Of a stretch of DNA of 64,000 nucleotides, positions 36,309 to 45,965 are shown piece by piece. The notes under the pieces were generated by a model. The model had not been told where the DNA came from. It worked only from the letters and a program-made list of their open reading frames with translations, and did not search any database. The stretch is from an uncultured Desulfobacterales bacterium. GTDB lineage: Bacteria; Desulfobacterota; Desulfobacteria; Desulfobacterales; UBA11574. The position numbers were made by a program, and so were the translations under genes. The stretch lies in the NCBI GenBank assembly GCA_937998305.1, contig CALLDL010000018.1, positions 1-64,000 of the forward strand, read 5' to 3'. Position 1 is the first letter of the stretch, and each line of letters begins with the position of its first letter.

Positions 36309-38954
36309 ATGACGGGTAACGAAATACGAAAAAAATTTCTTGATTATTTTGAAAAACATAACCACCAGGTCGTAAGGAGCTCATCTCTTGTTCCTTCTGA
36401 CGACCCTACGCTTTTATTCGTCAACGCTGGCATGGTGCAGTTCAAGCGCTGCTTCTTGGGCGAAGAAAAAAGGGGCTATGTCAGGGCGGCCACGTCTCAG
36501 AAATGCGTACGCGCCGGCGGCAAACACAACGACCTGGAGAATGTCGGTTACACCGCCCGGCACCACACCTTTTTCGAGATGCTGGGCAATTTTTCTTTTG
36601 GGGATTATTTTAAAGAAAAGGCCATCGATTTTGGTTGGGATCTGCTGACAAATGGCTATGGACTGCCCGAAGAAAAACTGTGGGTTTCCATTTATCTTGA
36701 CGATGACGAGGCCCATGAACTCTGGCACAAGAATATTGGGGTACCGGAAGAAAAGATTTTGCGCTTTGGTGAAGAGGACAACTTCTGGGCCATGGGCGAT
36801 ACAGGCCCCTGCGGACCCTGCAGCGAAATCCACATGGACCGCGGAGAGGAGTACGGTTGCGACCGGCCGGATTGTGCGGTCGGTTGCGAATGCGACCGTT
36901 TTTTAGAGATCTGGAATCTGGTGTTTATGCAGTTCAACCGCGAAGCCTCCGGCAAGATGGACCCGCTACCCAAACCGAGCATCGACACCGGGATGGGGTT
37001 GGAACGGCTGGTTGCCCTGATTCAGGATGTGCCCACAAATTATGACATCGACCTGATTCGGCCCATCGTGCAGAAGGTCGAAGAACTTGCCGAAACGAAG
37101 CTGGGCCAAGCGTCGGAATCCGATGTGGCTATGAAGGTCATTGCCGATCACAGCCGGGCTGCTTCATTTCTGATCGGCGACGGCATCCTGCCTTCCAACG
37201 AGGGCAGGGGCTATGTGCTGCGCCGGATCATGCGCCGGGCCATCCGTTACGGCCGCAACATCGGTCTAATCGATCCGTTTTTACATAAAACCGCAGAAGT
37301 CGTATTTGACATCATGAAGCCTGCCTATCCCGATCTTATTGATGCCAAAGCTTTTATCACCAATGTTATCCAAAACGAAGAAGTCCGATTTTCAGAAACT
37401 CTGGATCACGGTCTTAAAATCTTGAACGACGGTCTGGCTGATTTAAAAGCCAAAGGCCAGACCCGGGTGCCGGGCGACTTGATATTCAAACTCTACGACA
37501 CCTATGGATTCCCGGTCGATATTGTCCAGGACGTGGTCAGGGATGAGAACCTGGATTTAGATATGAACGGCTATGATCAGGCCATGGAGAAGCAGCGGGC
37601 CAAGTCCAGAACGGTGACGGCGTTTGCCGAAATCAGCGAGGCATACAAGAATCTTTCGGGAGAAGGCGTCATGCCGGAGTTTGTCGGATATGATACGACA
37701 ACGTGTGAATCGAAAGTTCTTCTTCTGGTCCAAGACGGCCGGGAAGTTGAAGAAGCGGTAAGCGTCCAGAGCGTTGAAGTCGTCACTGAAGCAACACCCT
37801 TTTACGGTGAGGCCGGCGGTCAGGTCGGTGACAGCGGCAAAATCACCGGCCCGGATTTTGAGATGGAAGTTATTGACACGATCAAAGATCCGACCGGAAT
37901 CACCATCCACAAAGGCGACATGGTTTCAGGAAGCATTCAAAAAGGACAGAATGTGACCCTGACGGTCGACAAGACTTCGCGTAGCGCAACCGAGTGCAAT
38001 CATACGGCCACACATCTCCTTCATTTTGCCCTGCGAAAAGTTCTGGGTGACCATGTCAAGCAGTCCGGTTCCTTGGTGGCGCCGGACAGGTTTCGTTTCG
38101 ATTTCACCCACTTTTCCCAGACCACTGCTAAAGAGCTGGCAGAGATTGAAACCATCGTCAACCAGCGGATACGCGCCAACGTACCGGTTGAGACCGTGGA
38201 AATGGATGCCGAGGAAGCTTTCAAATCCAATGCCACCGCCCTTTTTGAAGAAAAATACGGTGATCGGGTCCGGATGGTTTCTTTAGAAGACTTCAGCAAG
38301 GAGCTTTGCGGAGGGACCCATACAGGGGTCACCGGGAACATCGGTCTTTTCAAAATCATCGAGGAATCGAGCGTGGCTTCCGGCATACGGCGAATCGAAG
38401 CCCTGACGGGCGGAGCGGCCTTGGCGCATATCCAAGAAACCGACAAGCTGATGGACGAAACCGCCCGCCTGCTAAAAGAGCGACCCGACATCGTGCCCCA
38501 AAGGGTCGAAAAAATACTGGCCCATCAGAAATCCCTTGAAAAGGAAATCGATCGTTTGAAAGTAAAGATCGCCTCCGAAGCGGTCGATGACATCGAGGCA
38601 GACGTTAAAACCATAAACAATGTCAAGGTTCTGGCCAAAAAGGTTGCAGTGGACCAACCGGCGGCTTTAAGGGATCTGGCCGACAGATTCAAGGACAAGA
38701 TACAGTCGGGCATCGTGGTCCTGGGAAGTGCCGCTGGCAATAAAGCCATGCTGATCGTCATTGTGTCCAAAGACTTGACCGACCGGTTTCATGCCGGAGA
38801 CATCGTCAAGCAGGTCGCGGACGTTGTCGGCGGTGGCGGCGGCGGAAGACCGGATATGGCCCAGGCCGGCGGAAGCAAACCGGAGAAACTGGATGCCGCC
38901 CTTGAAAAAGCCTATGAGATTGTGGAGAAGGGATCTATCCTGAATGTTTCATGA
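36309..38954 (+). CDS. alaS: Alanyl-tRNA synthetase, 881 aa
   Basis: Charges tRNA-Ala. The class II catalytic core begins NEIRKKFLDYFEKHNH and includes ENVGYTARHHTFFEMLGNFSFG cut across motif 2. The editing domain shows the zinc ligands in HTATHLLHFAL and CGGTHTG. The C-terminal C-Ala domain ends with the Gly-rich VVGGGGGGRPDMAQAGG. Full length for the family. Base use in this gene is more GC-rich than its neighbours. It begins 38 bp after recA. Confidence 0.97.
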   Translation: MTGNEIRKKFLDYFEKHNHQVVRSSSLVPSDDPTLLFVNAGMVQFKRCFLGEEKRGYVRAATSQKCVRAGGKHNDLENVGYTARHHTFFEMLGNFSFGDYFKEKAIDFGWDLLTNGYGLPEEKLWVSIYLDDDEAHELWHKNIGVPEEKILRFGEEDNFWAMGDTGPCGPCSEIHMDRGEEYGCDRPDCAVGCECDRFLEIWNLVFMQFNREASGKMDPLPKPSIDTGMGLERLVALIQDVPTNYDIDLIRPIVQKVEELAETKLGQASESDVAMKVIADHSRAASFLIGDGILPSNEGRGYVLRRIMRRAIRYGRNIGLIDPFLHKTAEVVFDIMKPAYPDLIDAKAFITNVIQNEEVRFSETLDHGLKILNDGLADLKAKGQTRVPGDLIFKLYDTYGFPVDIVQDVVRDENLDLDMNGYDQAMEKQRAKSRTVTAFAEISEAYKNLSGEGVMPEFVGYDTTTCESKVLLLVQDGREVEEAVSVQSVEVVTEATPFYGEAGGQVGDSGKITGPDFEMEVIDTIKDPTGITIHKGDMVSGSIQKGQNVTLTVDKTSRSATECNHTATHLLHFALRKVLGDHVKQSGSLVAPDRFRFDFTHFSQTTAKELAEIETIVNQRIRANVPVETVEMDAEEAFKSNATALFEEKYGDRVRMVSLEDFSKELCGGTHTGVTGNIGLFKIIEESSVASGIRRIEALTGGAALAHIQETDKLMDETARLLKERPDIVPQRVEKILAHQKSLEKEIDRLKVKIASEAVDDIEADVKTINNVKVLAKKVAVDQPAALRDLADRFKDKIQSGIVVLGSAAGNKAMLIVIVSKDLTDRFHAGDIVKQVADVVGGGGGGRPDMAQAGGSKPEKLDAALEKAYEIVEKGSILNVS

Positions 38955-38999
38955 AAATTATCGAGAGATCTTTAAGCCAGAAATAGGAAAGAGAAAATA

Positions 39000-39190
39000 G
39001 GAAAGAGGATAAGGGAACCCACGGATAAACACAAATATTTTGAAAAATAAGAAAGTAAGAAGGTGAGAAGAACGGAAGGTTGGCACATTTTCTTGATTTC
39101 CAACCTTCTCATCTTCTAATTACATTTACGTCCCTTTGCAGTTATCTATTTTCTAATTCCTATTTCCAAAAAACGAGGCCTCTGGAGAGA
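39000..39190. repeat. Palindromic convergent region between alaS and dapB
   Basis: GAAGGTTGG (39075-39083) and CCAACCTTC (39100-39108) are perfect arms. They lie inside a looser outer pair (GGAAAGAGAAAATAGG from about 38990 and CTATTTTCTAATTCC at about 39146). Lying between convergent genes, it may act as a two-way terminator. Confidence 0.5.
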
Positions 39191-39239
39191 ACCAAAGTCT
39201 GTTCCTCCCCCGCGTGGCGGGATCTAAGATGGGCACTAC

Positions 39240-40070
39240 TTAAACCCCTTTTAGCACATCAATCATTGAAAAAACCTGTCCCTGTAAGCCTTCAGCAACT
39301 TTTTTGTCAAGATAAATCAGGGCGTCAAGAGTTCCCTGGGCATAGATATCGCGGCCGTTGACGTTGTGGATGAATTCGAACTTTACGGTTTTATCATTTG
39401 ACACCAGAGTGTAGGTGTGCCACCCGTGGCCTGACAGAAATTCTGCAGGGATGCCCCATACGTGCTTCTGATCTTCAGAATCGCGTTCTTTGATAATGTC
39501 TTTTTCGGTAAAGGGTGTCCCCAGGCTGTTGAAGTACCGCACCATGGCCTTGGCGGTTCCGCTGGTGTCTGCTTTTCCTTGCTGATGGCTTTCCTTAATT
39601 TCAAGGGTATACCCTTCGAAGAGATTCGGAAATGCCCGGGCCGCATATTCCATCATGGCCTGAAATCCGACGATCTGTTTGGCCATATTGGGAGCGATCA
39701 CCGCACAGATGGAAGATGCCGCTACGGTGTCCATCAGAAGATCCCTGTCACCGCCGGTGGTGCCCATGACAAAGGGTAGTTTGTTCCGGCAGTAAAATTC
39801 GGCATTGCCGTTGACTGCCGCAGGCAGGGCATAATCGACGCTGATAAAGGGGCCGCTGCTTTTTTTAATGGTGGTGACGGCCTGCTCCCTGTCCTGGGGC
39901 GGGATCAGATAAAAGGTCGTCGAATCAACGCTGGTTTCGGTGTCGGTGATTTCCGGCCCGGTCAGCGATTGAGCAATCAATTCAAATCGGTTGTCTTCCA
40001 AGGCGTGTTTAACAACATTTGCGGCCATATTTCCGGGTAATCCGTTTACCATGAGTTTTATACGGTTCAT
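39240..40070 (-). CDS. dapB: 4-hydroxy-tetrahydrodipicolinate reductase, 276 aa
   Basis: Reduces HTPA to tetrahydrodipicolinate in lysine and diaminopimelate synthesis. Motifs are VNGLPGNMAANV at the start, FVMGTTGGDRD, VIAPNMAKQIVGF, and ESHQQGKADTSGTAKAM, which holds the catalytic His and Lys region. The wording of these motifs, and the longer C-terminal half, resemble the plant-type DapB group more than E. coli DapB. It starts in a 4-bp overlap with the end of the upstream MurU-AmgK fusion. Confidence 0.9.
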   Translation of the reverse strand: MNRIKLMVNGLPGNMAANVVKHALEDNRFELIAQSLTGPEITDTETSVDSTTFYLIPPQDREQAVTTIKKSSGPFISVDYALPAAVNGNAEFYCRNKLPFVMGTTGGDRDLLMDTVAASSICAVIAPNMAKQIVGFQAMMEYAARAFPNLFEGYTLEIKESHQQGKADTSGTAKAMVRYFNSLGTPFTEKDIIKERDSEDQKHVWGIPAEFLSGHGWHTYTLVSNDKTVKFEFIHNVNGRDIYAQGTLDALIYLDKKVAEGLQGQVFSMIDVLKGV

Positions 40071-41800
40071 CTTGCACCTCCTATTTTTTTCACAATAGAT
40101 GTTAAATTCGGAAATTCTGTATTCCCAAAAGAAGAAAGATTATACTTTAATGATTTTATAGCATTTGGGATGTGTTTTTCAAAGTATGTTTTTTTCTTTA
40201 TGCGGCTCAGAAAACCAAAGGCCCCCAAAATTTGCAAATTGCGGGTGATGGCGCAGTATTGATAACAGGAAAAAAACTTGTCCGGGTCGATACGGATAAC
40301 CGGTGAAAGCGTTTCCACGCCGAATTTCAATAGGTTATTTTGAACAGGCAGGGATAAATTGACATAGGGATCGATGAGTAAAGAAGCAAGATCGTACTGG
40401 ACCGGGCCCAGCCGTCCACCCTGGAAGTCAATAAAATAAAAACGATTGTTTTTTACCATGATGTTCCTGGATTGCAGGTCACGATGCATGAATCCATTAA
40501 TTGAAAATTTTAATGCCTTGTCTGCGAGAGATCTGAATTCATCTTCAAAATCCTGGAAACGTATGTCCATTTTCAAATAACCATTTAAAAAAGCATCGAC
40601 AAAATAACGGCATTCCTTCTCAATGATGAGGTCCTTGGTATAATAGGCGGTCTGGTGGGTCCAGGCCGGATCAAAATCCTTGCCTCCTTCCATGGAGAGT
40701 TTTCCGATGTGCCGTATGAGCAATTTATAATGTGAGACGACGTTGTCCTGATTTTTGGTGTTTTTTACAAGTGTCTGAAAGCTGATATCTCCTAAGTCTT
40801 CCATGAATACATGGCCGGAAAACGTATCATAACTATAAATTTTCGGAACGGGTATGCCTTTGGCGTGCAGGTGAAGGCCGATGGCAACAAAAGCGTCTGT
40901 TTCACAGGTTGAATCATCTATCCTGATGCCGTGGTCAGCCATCACAAGGAATTGATTTTCACAGTTTACGCGGTACCATTTCCTGTCTGATCCATCCCCG
41001 CAAAGTTCAGTTCGGACAATGTTGTTACCCACCAATCCGGGAAAAGCCCGTTTGAAAGCTTCGGGGGCCATTTTATCGAAAACCGCCAGTCTGTATCTTT
41101 CGGGGGTCCCAAGATCTTTCCAGTAGTGGTCTTTTTTAATATAGGCACATATTTTTTTATTTTGAGATAGAAGCTTTTTATAACAATCGATAATGCTAAA
41201 AAACACATTGTCAGGGATTAACTCAAGCAATTCCGGATTCAGAATCTGTATTCCGGTAAAGGTGAGTCTTTTATATTCTTCGGACTCGAATGATTTTGAA
41301 CCATTGATTGCGGAGTCGTAAGGGGCGGTCATGGAAAAACGTTCATCAAAATCTTGAATAAAACCGTCTTTATTTAATACTACGGTGTTAAACTCCGGGT
41401 CGTTGTGCAGAATCAGCGTTGCCGGATAACGATGATTTAAGTGAAATTCATAAACGCCTTTAAAATCTATATCTGTAACAATGTCACTGTTTATGACCAT
41501 AAAAGGGGTATTGTCCCAAAAATCGGCTACGTTCTTTATGGCGCCTCCTGTTCCGAGAATGTCGGGCTCATGGCGGGTTGTGACCGGAACCGGATATTTT
41601 TTTCGGGCCAAGTAAGAATCTATCTTTTGATGCAGATGATGCGTGTTGACGATAATCGCCTTAAAGCCAGAATCTATCAGATTGGAGATAATGATATCCA
41701 GCAGTGGACGTTGCGCAATGGTAAACAGCGGTTTGGGTGTGTTTTCAGAATAGGGCCTGAGTCTCGTACCAAGACCTGCGGCAAGAATGAGTGCCTTCAT
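40067..41800 (-). CDS. MurU-AmgK-like fusion: sugar-1-phosphate nucleotidyltransferase and amino-sugar kinase, 577 aa
   Basis: Residues 1 to about 240 are a nucleotidyltransferase with ALILAAGLGTRLRP and an early TPKPL, plus NSDIVTD for metal binding. Residues about 255-577 are an aminoglycoside-kinase-like phosphotransferase (COG3178 type) with GDGSDRKWYRV (268-278), FMEDLGD, catalytic HRDLQSRN (439-446) and metal-binding DFQGG (458-462). In Pseudomonas the separate neighbours AmgK and MurU phosphorylate MurNAc at C1 and convert it to UDP-MurNAc, bypassing fosfomycin-sensitive synthesis. Here both parts are one protein. Substrate is inferred. Another hexose or heptose is possible. Confidence 0.78.
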   Translation of the reverse strand: MKALILAAGLGTRLRPYSENTPKPLFTIAQRPLLDIIISNLIDSGFKAIIVNTHHLHQKIDSYLARKKYPVPVTTRHEPDILGTGGAIKNVADFWDNTPFMVINSDIVTDIDFKGVYEFHLNHRYPATLILHNDPEFNTVVLNKDGFIQDFDERFSMTAPYDSAINGSKSFESEEYKRLTFTGIQILNPELLELIPDNVFFSIIDCYKKLLSQNKKICAYIKKDHYWKDLGTPERYRLAVFDKMAPEAFKRAFPGLVGNNIVRTELCGDGSDRKWYRVNCENQFLVMADHGIRIDDSTCETDAFVAIGLHLHAKGIPVPKIYSYDTFSGHVFMEDLGDISFQTLVKNTKNQDNVVSHYKLLIRHIGKLSMEGGKDFDPAWTHQTAYYTKDLIIEKECRYFVDAFLNGYLKMDIRFQDFEDEFRSLADKALKFSINGFMHRDLQSRNIMVKNNRFYFIDFQGGRLGPVQYDLASLLIDPYVNLSLPVQNNLLKFGVETLSPVIRIDPDKFFSCYQYCAITRNLQILGAFGFLSRIKKKTYFEKHIPNAIKSLKYNLSSFGNTEFPNLTSIVKKIGGAR

Positions 41801-41810
41801 TTTTGATGGT

Positions 41811-41861
41811 AAACAGTGAACAGTGAATAGTGAATAGAAAACAGTAAATAGTAAATAGTAA
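41811..41861. repeat. Tandem heptamer tract
   Basis: Seven-base units of the form ACAGTGA, ATAGTGA, ACAGTAA and ATAGTAA repeat about seven times. The adjacent 41868-42093 holds GGGTTCAAAGGTTCAGG and its rough inverse CCTGAACCTGTGAACG but no gene. Confidence 0.6.
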
Positions 41862-42093
41862 CGTACGTGTTCACGGGTTCAAAGGTTCAGGGGTTCAAAG
41901 TTCCCTTCTCGTCCCGGGACTGCATTTGGGATGCGTATTTACAAGAAAAACGTCAGCTTCGTCAGGCGTAATCCAAAATTTGGAGCCAAATTGGCAATTA
42001 CTTGGGAAAATGAGCCTTTTTAACGAGGCCACAGTGTCTTCAATGCCTTTTTTGTCCTTAACCCTGAACGTTGAATCCTGAACCTGTGAACGG

Positions 42094-44727
42094 TTACAGG
42101 CAGTTTAAGTATTTATGAATTCCGTCGGCATAGAATAATATTTTCTCGTTATCATCCGATCCCTTTACGCCATTGTAAGTAAAAAATTCTATCCCGTTTT
42201 TGTAATTGATTATGGAAAGCGCTTCTTTTCGTTCGACTTCCTTCTTTTTGTACATACGATTTCCGATGGTTTCAATTTTTTTCAATCGTTCTTTGGCTTT
42301 AATGGAATTTTGAGGATATTTCATAAAATAGTTTAATACGATCCAGTATGATTCAAAATATGGTTTCAGGAATCTTGAAAAAAGTTGAAGTTTTCTAAAA
42401 CCGGAAGACGTCAGATTGTAAGTGTCAGGCAGTTTTGGATGCGGCATTAAAATGGCTTCGTTAATAAATGCCTTGAGATTTTTTCGCACAAAATATTCGG
42501 GTGTCTCGTCGACGTCATATGCGAATTCATATTTAAAGAAATACTGAAGAAAATTGTAGTCAGCGTGCAGATCCGATGCTGAAAACTGAAAAGCATCTTT
42601 AACAAGTATGGAAAGGGCGGCAATGGCTGCCGGAACAAAAAAGGAGATACAGTTGTTTTTGTAATATTCAAGGTTTGGACGTTTGTTTGCATTGACTTTG
42701 AATAACGCGTCGGCGTGAAGTGCGTCCGGGTCTTTGGTAACCTTATCTATAAATTTTCTTTGCACATAAGTGTCAAGCACGCGCTCTATGGTATTCATAT
42801 GGTCCATTAGAAGAGTGTCGGCCAGTTTGGCTTTTTGAGATAAAAGATAGTTCATATATGTTTCAACGTGGGACATGAGATGATCAAAAGAAAAATTTTT
42901 TTTGGCACAGTTCAAAACAGCAGATGCAACAAGGGCATGGGGCGTTACAACAGAAACACTGTTAATAGCGTTGATAACCCTGTGCCCTAAGTTACGGCAG
43001 AGAATGTTAAACTCTTTGGACGTAATATCTTCAATGGGTGTGCCGTATTGAAGCAAAAGATCTTTAAGAGATATGGGTTCATGGAACTGTATATAGATTC
43101 TTCCATACCTTTTAGTTAAAAATTTTCTTGCTTTGATCACTTGCATAAAACTCTCAGGCTGCTTTTCTTTTCCCTCGATTTCGTTAAGGTATGAACTTTC
43201 TTCCAGAACCCTGTCGTAACCTATGAAAATCGGCGAAAAGATCAGGTCTTCACAAGCCCCGTTTTTATATGCGTTGAGAAGAATCGAGAGAAGCCCCAGT
43301 TTGGGAAGAATTAATTTGCCGGTTCGGCTTCGGCCGCCTTCGATGAAGAATTCAATATTAAATCCTTCAGCGAGTAAATTGTGAATATATTCTGAAAAAA
43401 CCTTTGAATAGAGCACCGCACCTCTGAATGTCCGCCGAATAAAAAAGGCGCCACCCCACCTGAATATCGGGCCCATTGGCCAGAAAGAGAGATTTTTCCC
43501 CGCAGCCACGTGTGGGCATGGCATGTTATTATTATACAAAAGATATGAAAGTATCAGGTAATCGATGTGACTTTTGTGACAAGGAATGAAAATAACAGGC
43601 CCCTTTTTTGACATGTTTTTTACACGATTCAGGCCATCCTCATTGATCGTAACCCCATCAAACAAGGTATTCAGAAACCATGTTAATATGATAGAAGCCA
43701 GTTTAATCAAAATGATATTGTAGTTGGCAGCTATCTCATCAAGAAAAGCACTTGCTTTTTTGTGTACCTTCTGAATCGGGATATTTCGGGCTTGTGAATG
43801 GTGTTCCATAAAATTTTGAAGTCGTTCTTTTGTGAGGATGTTTTCCTTCATCTCTAATCTTGATTTTAAAACCGGGCCCGTGATGCTTTGACGGTGTCGA
43901 TTAATTTGAGACAACAGTGTGCGCCTTAATGCGAGAGCCTGATAATCGACATTTCTTTTTTGATTTTCTTCAAGACTAAGAAAAGTTTTGAGGTTGATCG
44001 GTTCGGATGTTTCCACAAAAACTTTGCCCGGATTCTTAAAAAGCATGAAGAGGCGTCTCATTTTCCCGGGGTTTTCTTTGGTACCAAAGAGAAAATCGAT
44101 GATACTCGGCATCGATCGATGGGGATTTTTATCAAAAAACATAAGCTTTGGGACAAGAAAAATAGGACGATCGATGGATTGTTGCATTTTGATAAGATAT
44201 TGGACCGGGTCTGTCTTTTCTTTTATAAACCTTCGATGAAAACCTCTTTGTTCAACCAGCGAAAGGAGTGCCGACCGTCCATTTAGGAGTTCCTTTTGAA
44301 AGTATCCCCTTTGGTAAGGATCAGGCAGTCCAAAGTTATGGATAAAGTACTTGATGTTCGAAAATAGGATCTTCCAAATGCGTGATATCGGCTGCCAGAT
44401 TACCACGCTATAGTCGAAACCTATTTGAGGAAATGGAAGACCATCCTGTTTATAGCGGGTGTAATAAAAAAGATATCTAAAGTAACTTTTGTGCTTGGTT
44501 ACATAGACGACAATACCCTCTTTATGGAGACTATTTAAATCAAGGGTCTGTTCCCTGATAACCTTTACGCCGGAAAAAAAAAGCTTGAGGATAAAGTTTG
44601 ATATCGCACCGATATTATCCGGGAGCTGACAAAAAAAATGATCATAATCGTCCTGAACTGTTGGATCGATCTCTTCTTCCACTTTTTCTTTATATTTTTT
44701 CCGTTTTGATTTAATCCATTTTAGCAT
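42094..44727 (-). CDS. plsB: Glycerol-3-phosphate acyltransferase PlsB-like, 877 aa
   Basis: Adds the first acyl chain to glycerol 3-phosphate. The acyltransferase motifs are HKSHID (384-389), GGAFFIRR (425-432) and FIEGGRSRTGK (461-471). Length is near that of E. coli PlsB (807 aa) but longer. The N-terminal third holds a degenerate second copy of motif I (HKSYFR, 79-84) in the same local context, with Arg in place of the Asp. It is thus a decayed duplicate domain. Possible DHAPAT-type substrate use cannot be excluded. Confidence 0.9.
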   Translation of the reverse strand: MLKWIKSKRKKYKEKVEEEIDPTVQDDYDHFFCQLPDNIGAISNFILKLFFSGVKVIREQTLDLNSLHKEGIVVYVTKHKSYFRYLFYYTRYKQDGLPFPQIGFDYSVVIWQPISRIWKILFSNIKYFIHNFGLPDPYQRGYFQKELLNGRSALLSLVEQRGFHRRFIKEKTDPVQYLIKMQQSIDRPIFLVPKLMFFDKNPHRSMPSIIDFLFGTKENPGKMRRLFMLFKNPGKVFVETSEPINLKTFLSLEENQKRNVDYQALALRRTLLSQINRHRQSITGPVLKSRLEMKENILTKERLQNFMEHHSQARNIPIQKVHKKASAFLDEIAANYNIILIKLASIILTWFLNTLFDGVTINEDGLNRVKNMSKKGPVIFIPCHKSHIDYLILSYLLYNNNMPCPHVAAGKNLSFWPMGPIFRWGGAFFIRRTFRGAVLYSKVFSEYIHNLLAEGFNIEFFIEGGRSRTGKLILPKLGLLSILLNAYKNGACEDLIFSPIFIGYDRVLEESSYLNEIEGKEKQPESFMQVIKARKFLTKRYGRIYIQFHEPISLKDLLLQYGTPIEDITSKEFNILCRNLGHRVINAINSVSVVTPHALVASAVLNCAKKNFSFDHLMSHVETYMNYLLSQKAKLADTLLMDHMNTIERVLDTYVQRKFIDKVTKDPDALHADALFKVNANKRPNLEYYKNNCISFFVPAAIAALSILVKDAFQFSASDLHADYNFLQYFFKYEFAYDVDETPEYFVRKNLKAFINEAILMPHPKLPDTYNLTSSGFRKLQLFSRFLKPYFESYWIVLNYFMKYPQNSIKAKERLKKIETIGNRMYKKKEVERKEALSIINYKNGIEFFTYNGVKGSDDNEKILFYADGIHKYLNCL

Positions 44728-45113
44728 GGTAAAGTCCCAATGTGGCTTAATGACGAATAAGAGAAAGATTTTAAAAATGGTAGACTAAAATATAAAAATT
44801 TACAAATATAAATTTTGTTTGTAACTTTTAAAGAAAAATATCTTGTTGGAGCGGGATAGGACAACATTCAAAAATAACAGTGTCATTATAAAGATTCTTG
44901 TTTGGCAAATTTAAGCTTGCGTTACAAAATAAGTTGTGATAGTTTTCAAAATCTTAATCTGCTATTAACAACTATACGTATTTACAAGATATCTTATTCT
45001 GGTCCAAGTGTTTTTTTCCAGCACAAAAAACGTCTGTACGGTTTCAAGGAAAACGCATAATTACAAACAAGCCGATTTAAATTTTAATTCAAATTAAAGG
45101 AGGATGATTTTTT
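44728..45113. other. Divergent gap between plsB and a small membrane gene
   Basis: AT-rich with no gene. A box TTTGGCAAATTTAAGCTTGC near 44901 looks like a -24/-12 site but has the wrong spacing. No clear promoter or hairpin. Confidence 0.35.
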
Positions 45114-45398
45114 ATGAAAACATTAATTGGTGGGGCGGTCGGAGCTGTATTGGGTCTCATTGGCATGTCCATATGGTGGAAACCCTTTTTGCAACTTTTG
45201 GCCGGTGCTATCCCGGTGATGCTTCTTCTTGGCGGTGGTTTGGCTCTTTATCTGGGTTTTGACGAACTTAAAGATTCCTGGAAGAAAGAGGATACAACAG
45301 TTGACACTTCTGTCAGCACTGACGAAACCGATGAGTACAAAAAGGAAATTGATGATCTGAAAAAGGAAATTGAAACTTTAAAATCTGAAAAAGAATAA
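45114..45398 (+). CDS. Small membrane protein with charged coiled-coil tail, 94 aa
   Basis: No family recognised. Two hydrophobic, Gly-rich segments (about 4-22 and 28-50) precede an acidic linker and a heptad-like Lys/Glu tail (EYKKEIDDLKKEIETLKSEKE cut to EYKKEIDDLKKEIETL). AAAGGAGG lies 10 bp before the ATG, and a stable hairpin follows at 45548-45597. It is therefore a well-bounded single gene. The tail could mediate self-association. Confidence 0.75.
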   Translation: MKTLIGGAVGAVLGLIGMSIWWKPFLQLLAGAIPVMLLLGGGLALYLGFDELKDSWKKEDTTVDTSVSTDETDEYKKEIDDLKKEIETLKSEKE

Positions 45399-45547
45399 GA
45401 TAGAAATTTGTTTCTTAGATACTGATTTTTCTTGTGGGCAAAATTCTAAAAAGCCAAAACATACAGTACGGTTAAACGTACGTGAAAAGTTTTTACTGAC
45501 AGGTCTATCGACTGCTGGCTGACAGTGAATGTTTTTGTGACCTTTTC

Positions 45548-45597
45548 AAAGACCTATATAAGCGCCTTGCAGATATAAGCGGGCGCTTATTGTCTTT
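45548..45597 (+). terminator. Hairpin after the 94-aa membrane gene
   Basis: AAAGAC and ATAAGCGCC pair with GGCGCTTAT and GTCTTT, with a 15-nt loop and a short interior bulge. It is a strong stem with no long U-run, so termination is likely but not certain. Confidence 0.55.
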
Positions 45598-45601
45598 GGT
45601 T

Positions 45602-45624
45602 CTTCTCCAATTTAGTTGGAGAAG
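45602..45624. repeat. CTTCTCCAA hairpin, second copy
   Basis: CTTCTCCAA-N5-TTGGAGAAG, identical in its arms to 10116-10138, at the 3' side of the second four-helix remnant. Confidence 0.65.
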
Positions 45625-45645
45625 AGGGTCCAAGGATTCAAGGGG

Positions 45646-45800
45646 TCATGGATCCAAGGGTTTGTTTTCTAAAGACTTTATCAGCGCTTTTAACATTCTT
45701 TCGATTTATGCGATGTCTTTTTTAGTGTACCCAATTCACCTTTTTCAATTAAATCTAAATCCCCTGCTAATAATATCTGCGTTTCCAAGTAATTCCTTAG
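45646..45800 (-). pseudogene. C-terminal remnant of a four-helix-bundle protein, copy 2
   Basis: The minus strand reads LRNYLETQILLAGDLDLIEKG, shortened here to LRNYLETQILLAGDLDL, then GELGTLKK, then after a one-base loss in a poly-A run and an in-frame stop, IERMLKALIKSLENKPL. It is the same C-terminal half as copy 1 at 9959-10186 and has at least two lesions. CAAGGATTCAAGGG repeats flank it. The rest of 45399-45965 is non-coding. Confidence 0.65.
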
Positions 45801-45965
45801 CATTTCACTCGAACCCTTGAATCCTTGCCCCCTTTTACCCTTTGGGATCACACCTGCCTAATTGGAGATGACTCACTTATTTTACCCTAATTAACTACAA
45901 CTAATCGGGTGATGGTCCTTATTTTTTATCCCGGTGTTTTCTATGGGAACTTGCCAGGTATTGAA

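Noticed and set aside
44895..44915. A second sigma-54-like box (TTTGGCAAATTTAAGCTTGC)
   Set aside because: The GG and GC elements are not ten bases apart, and there is no gene or RNA start in the right place.
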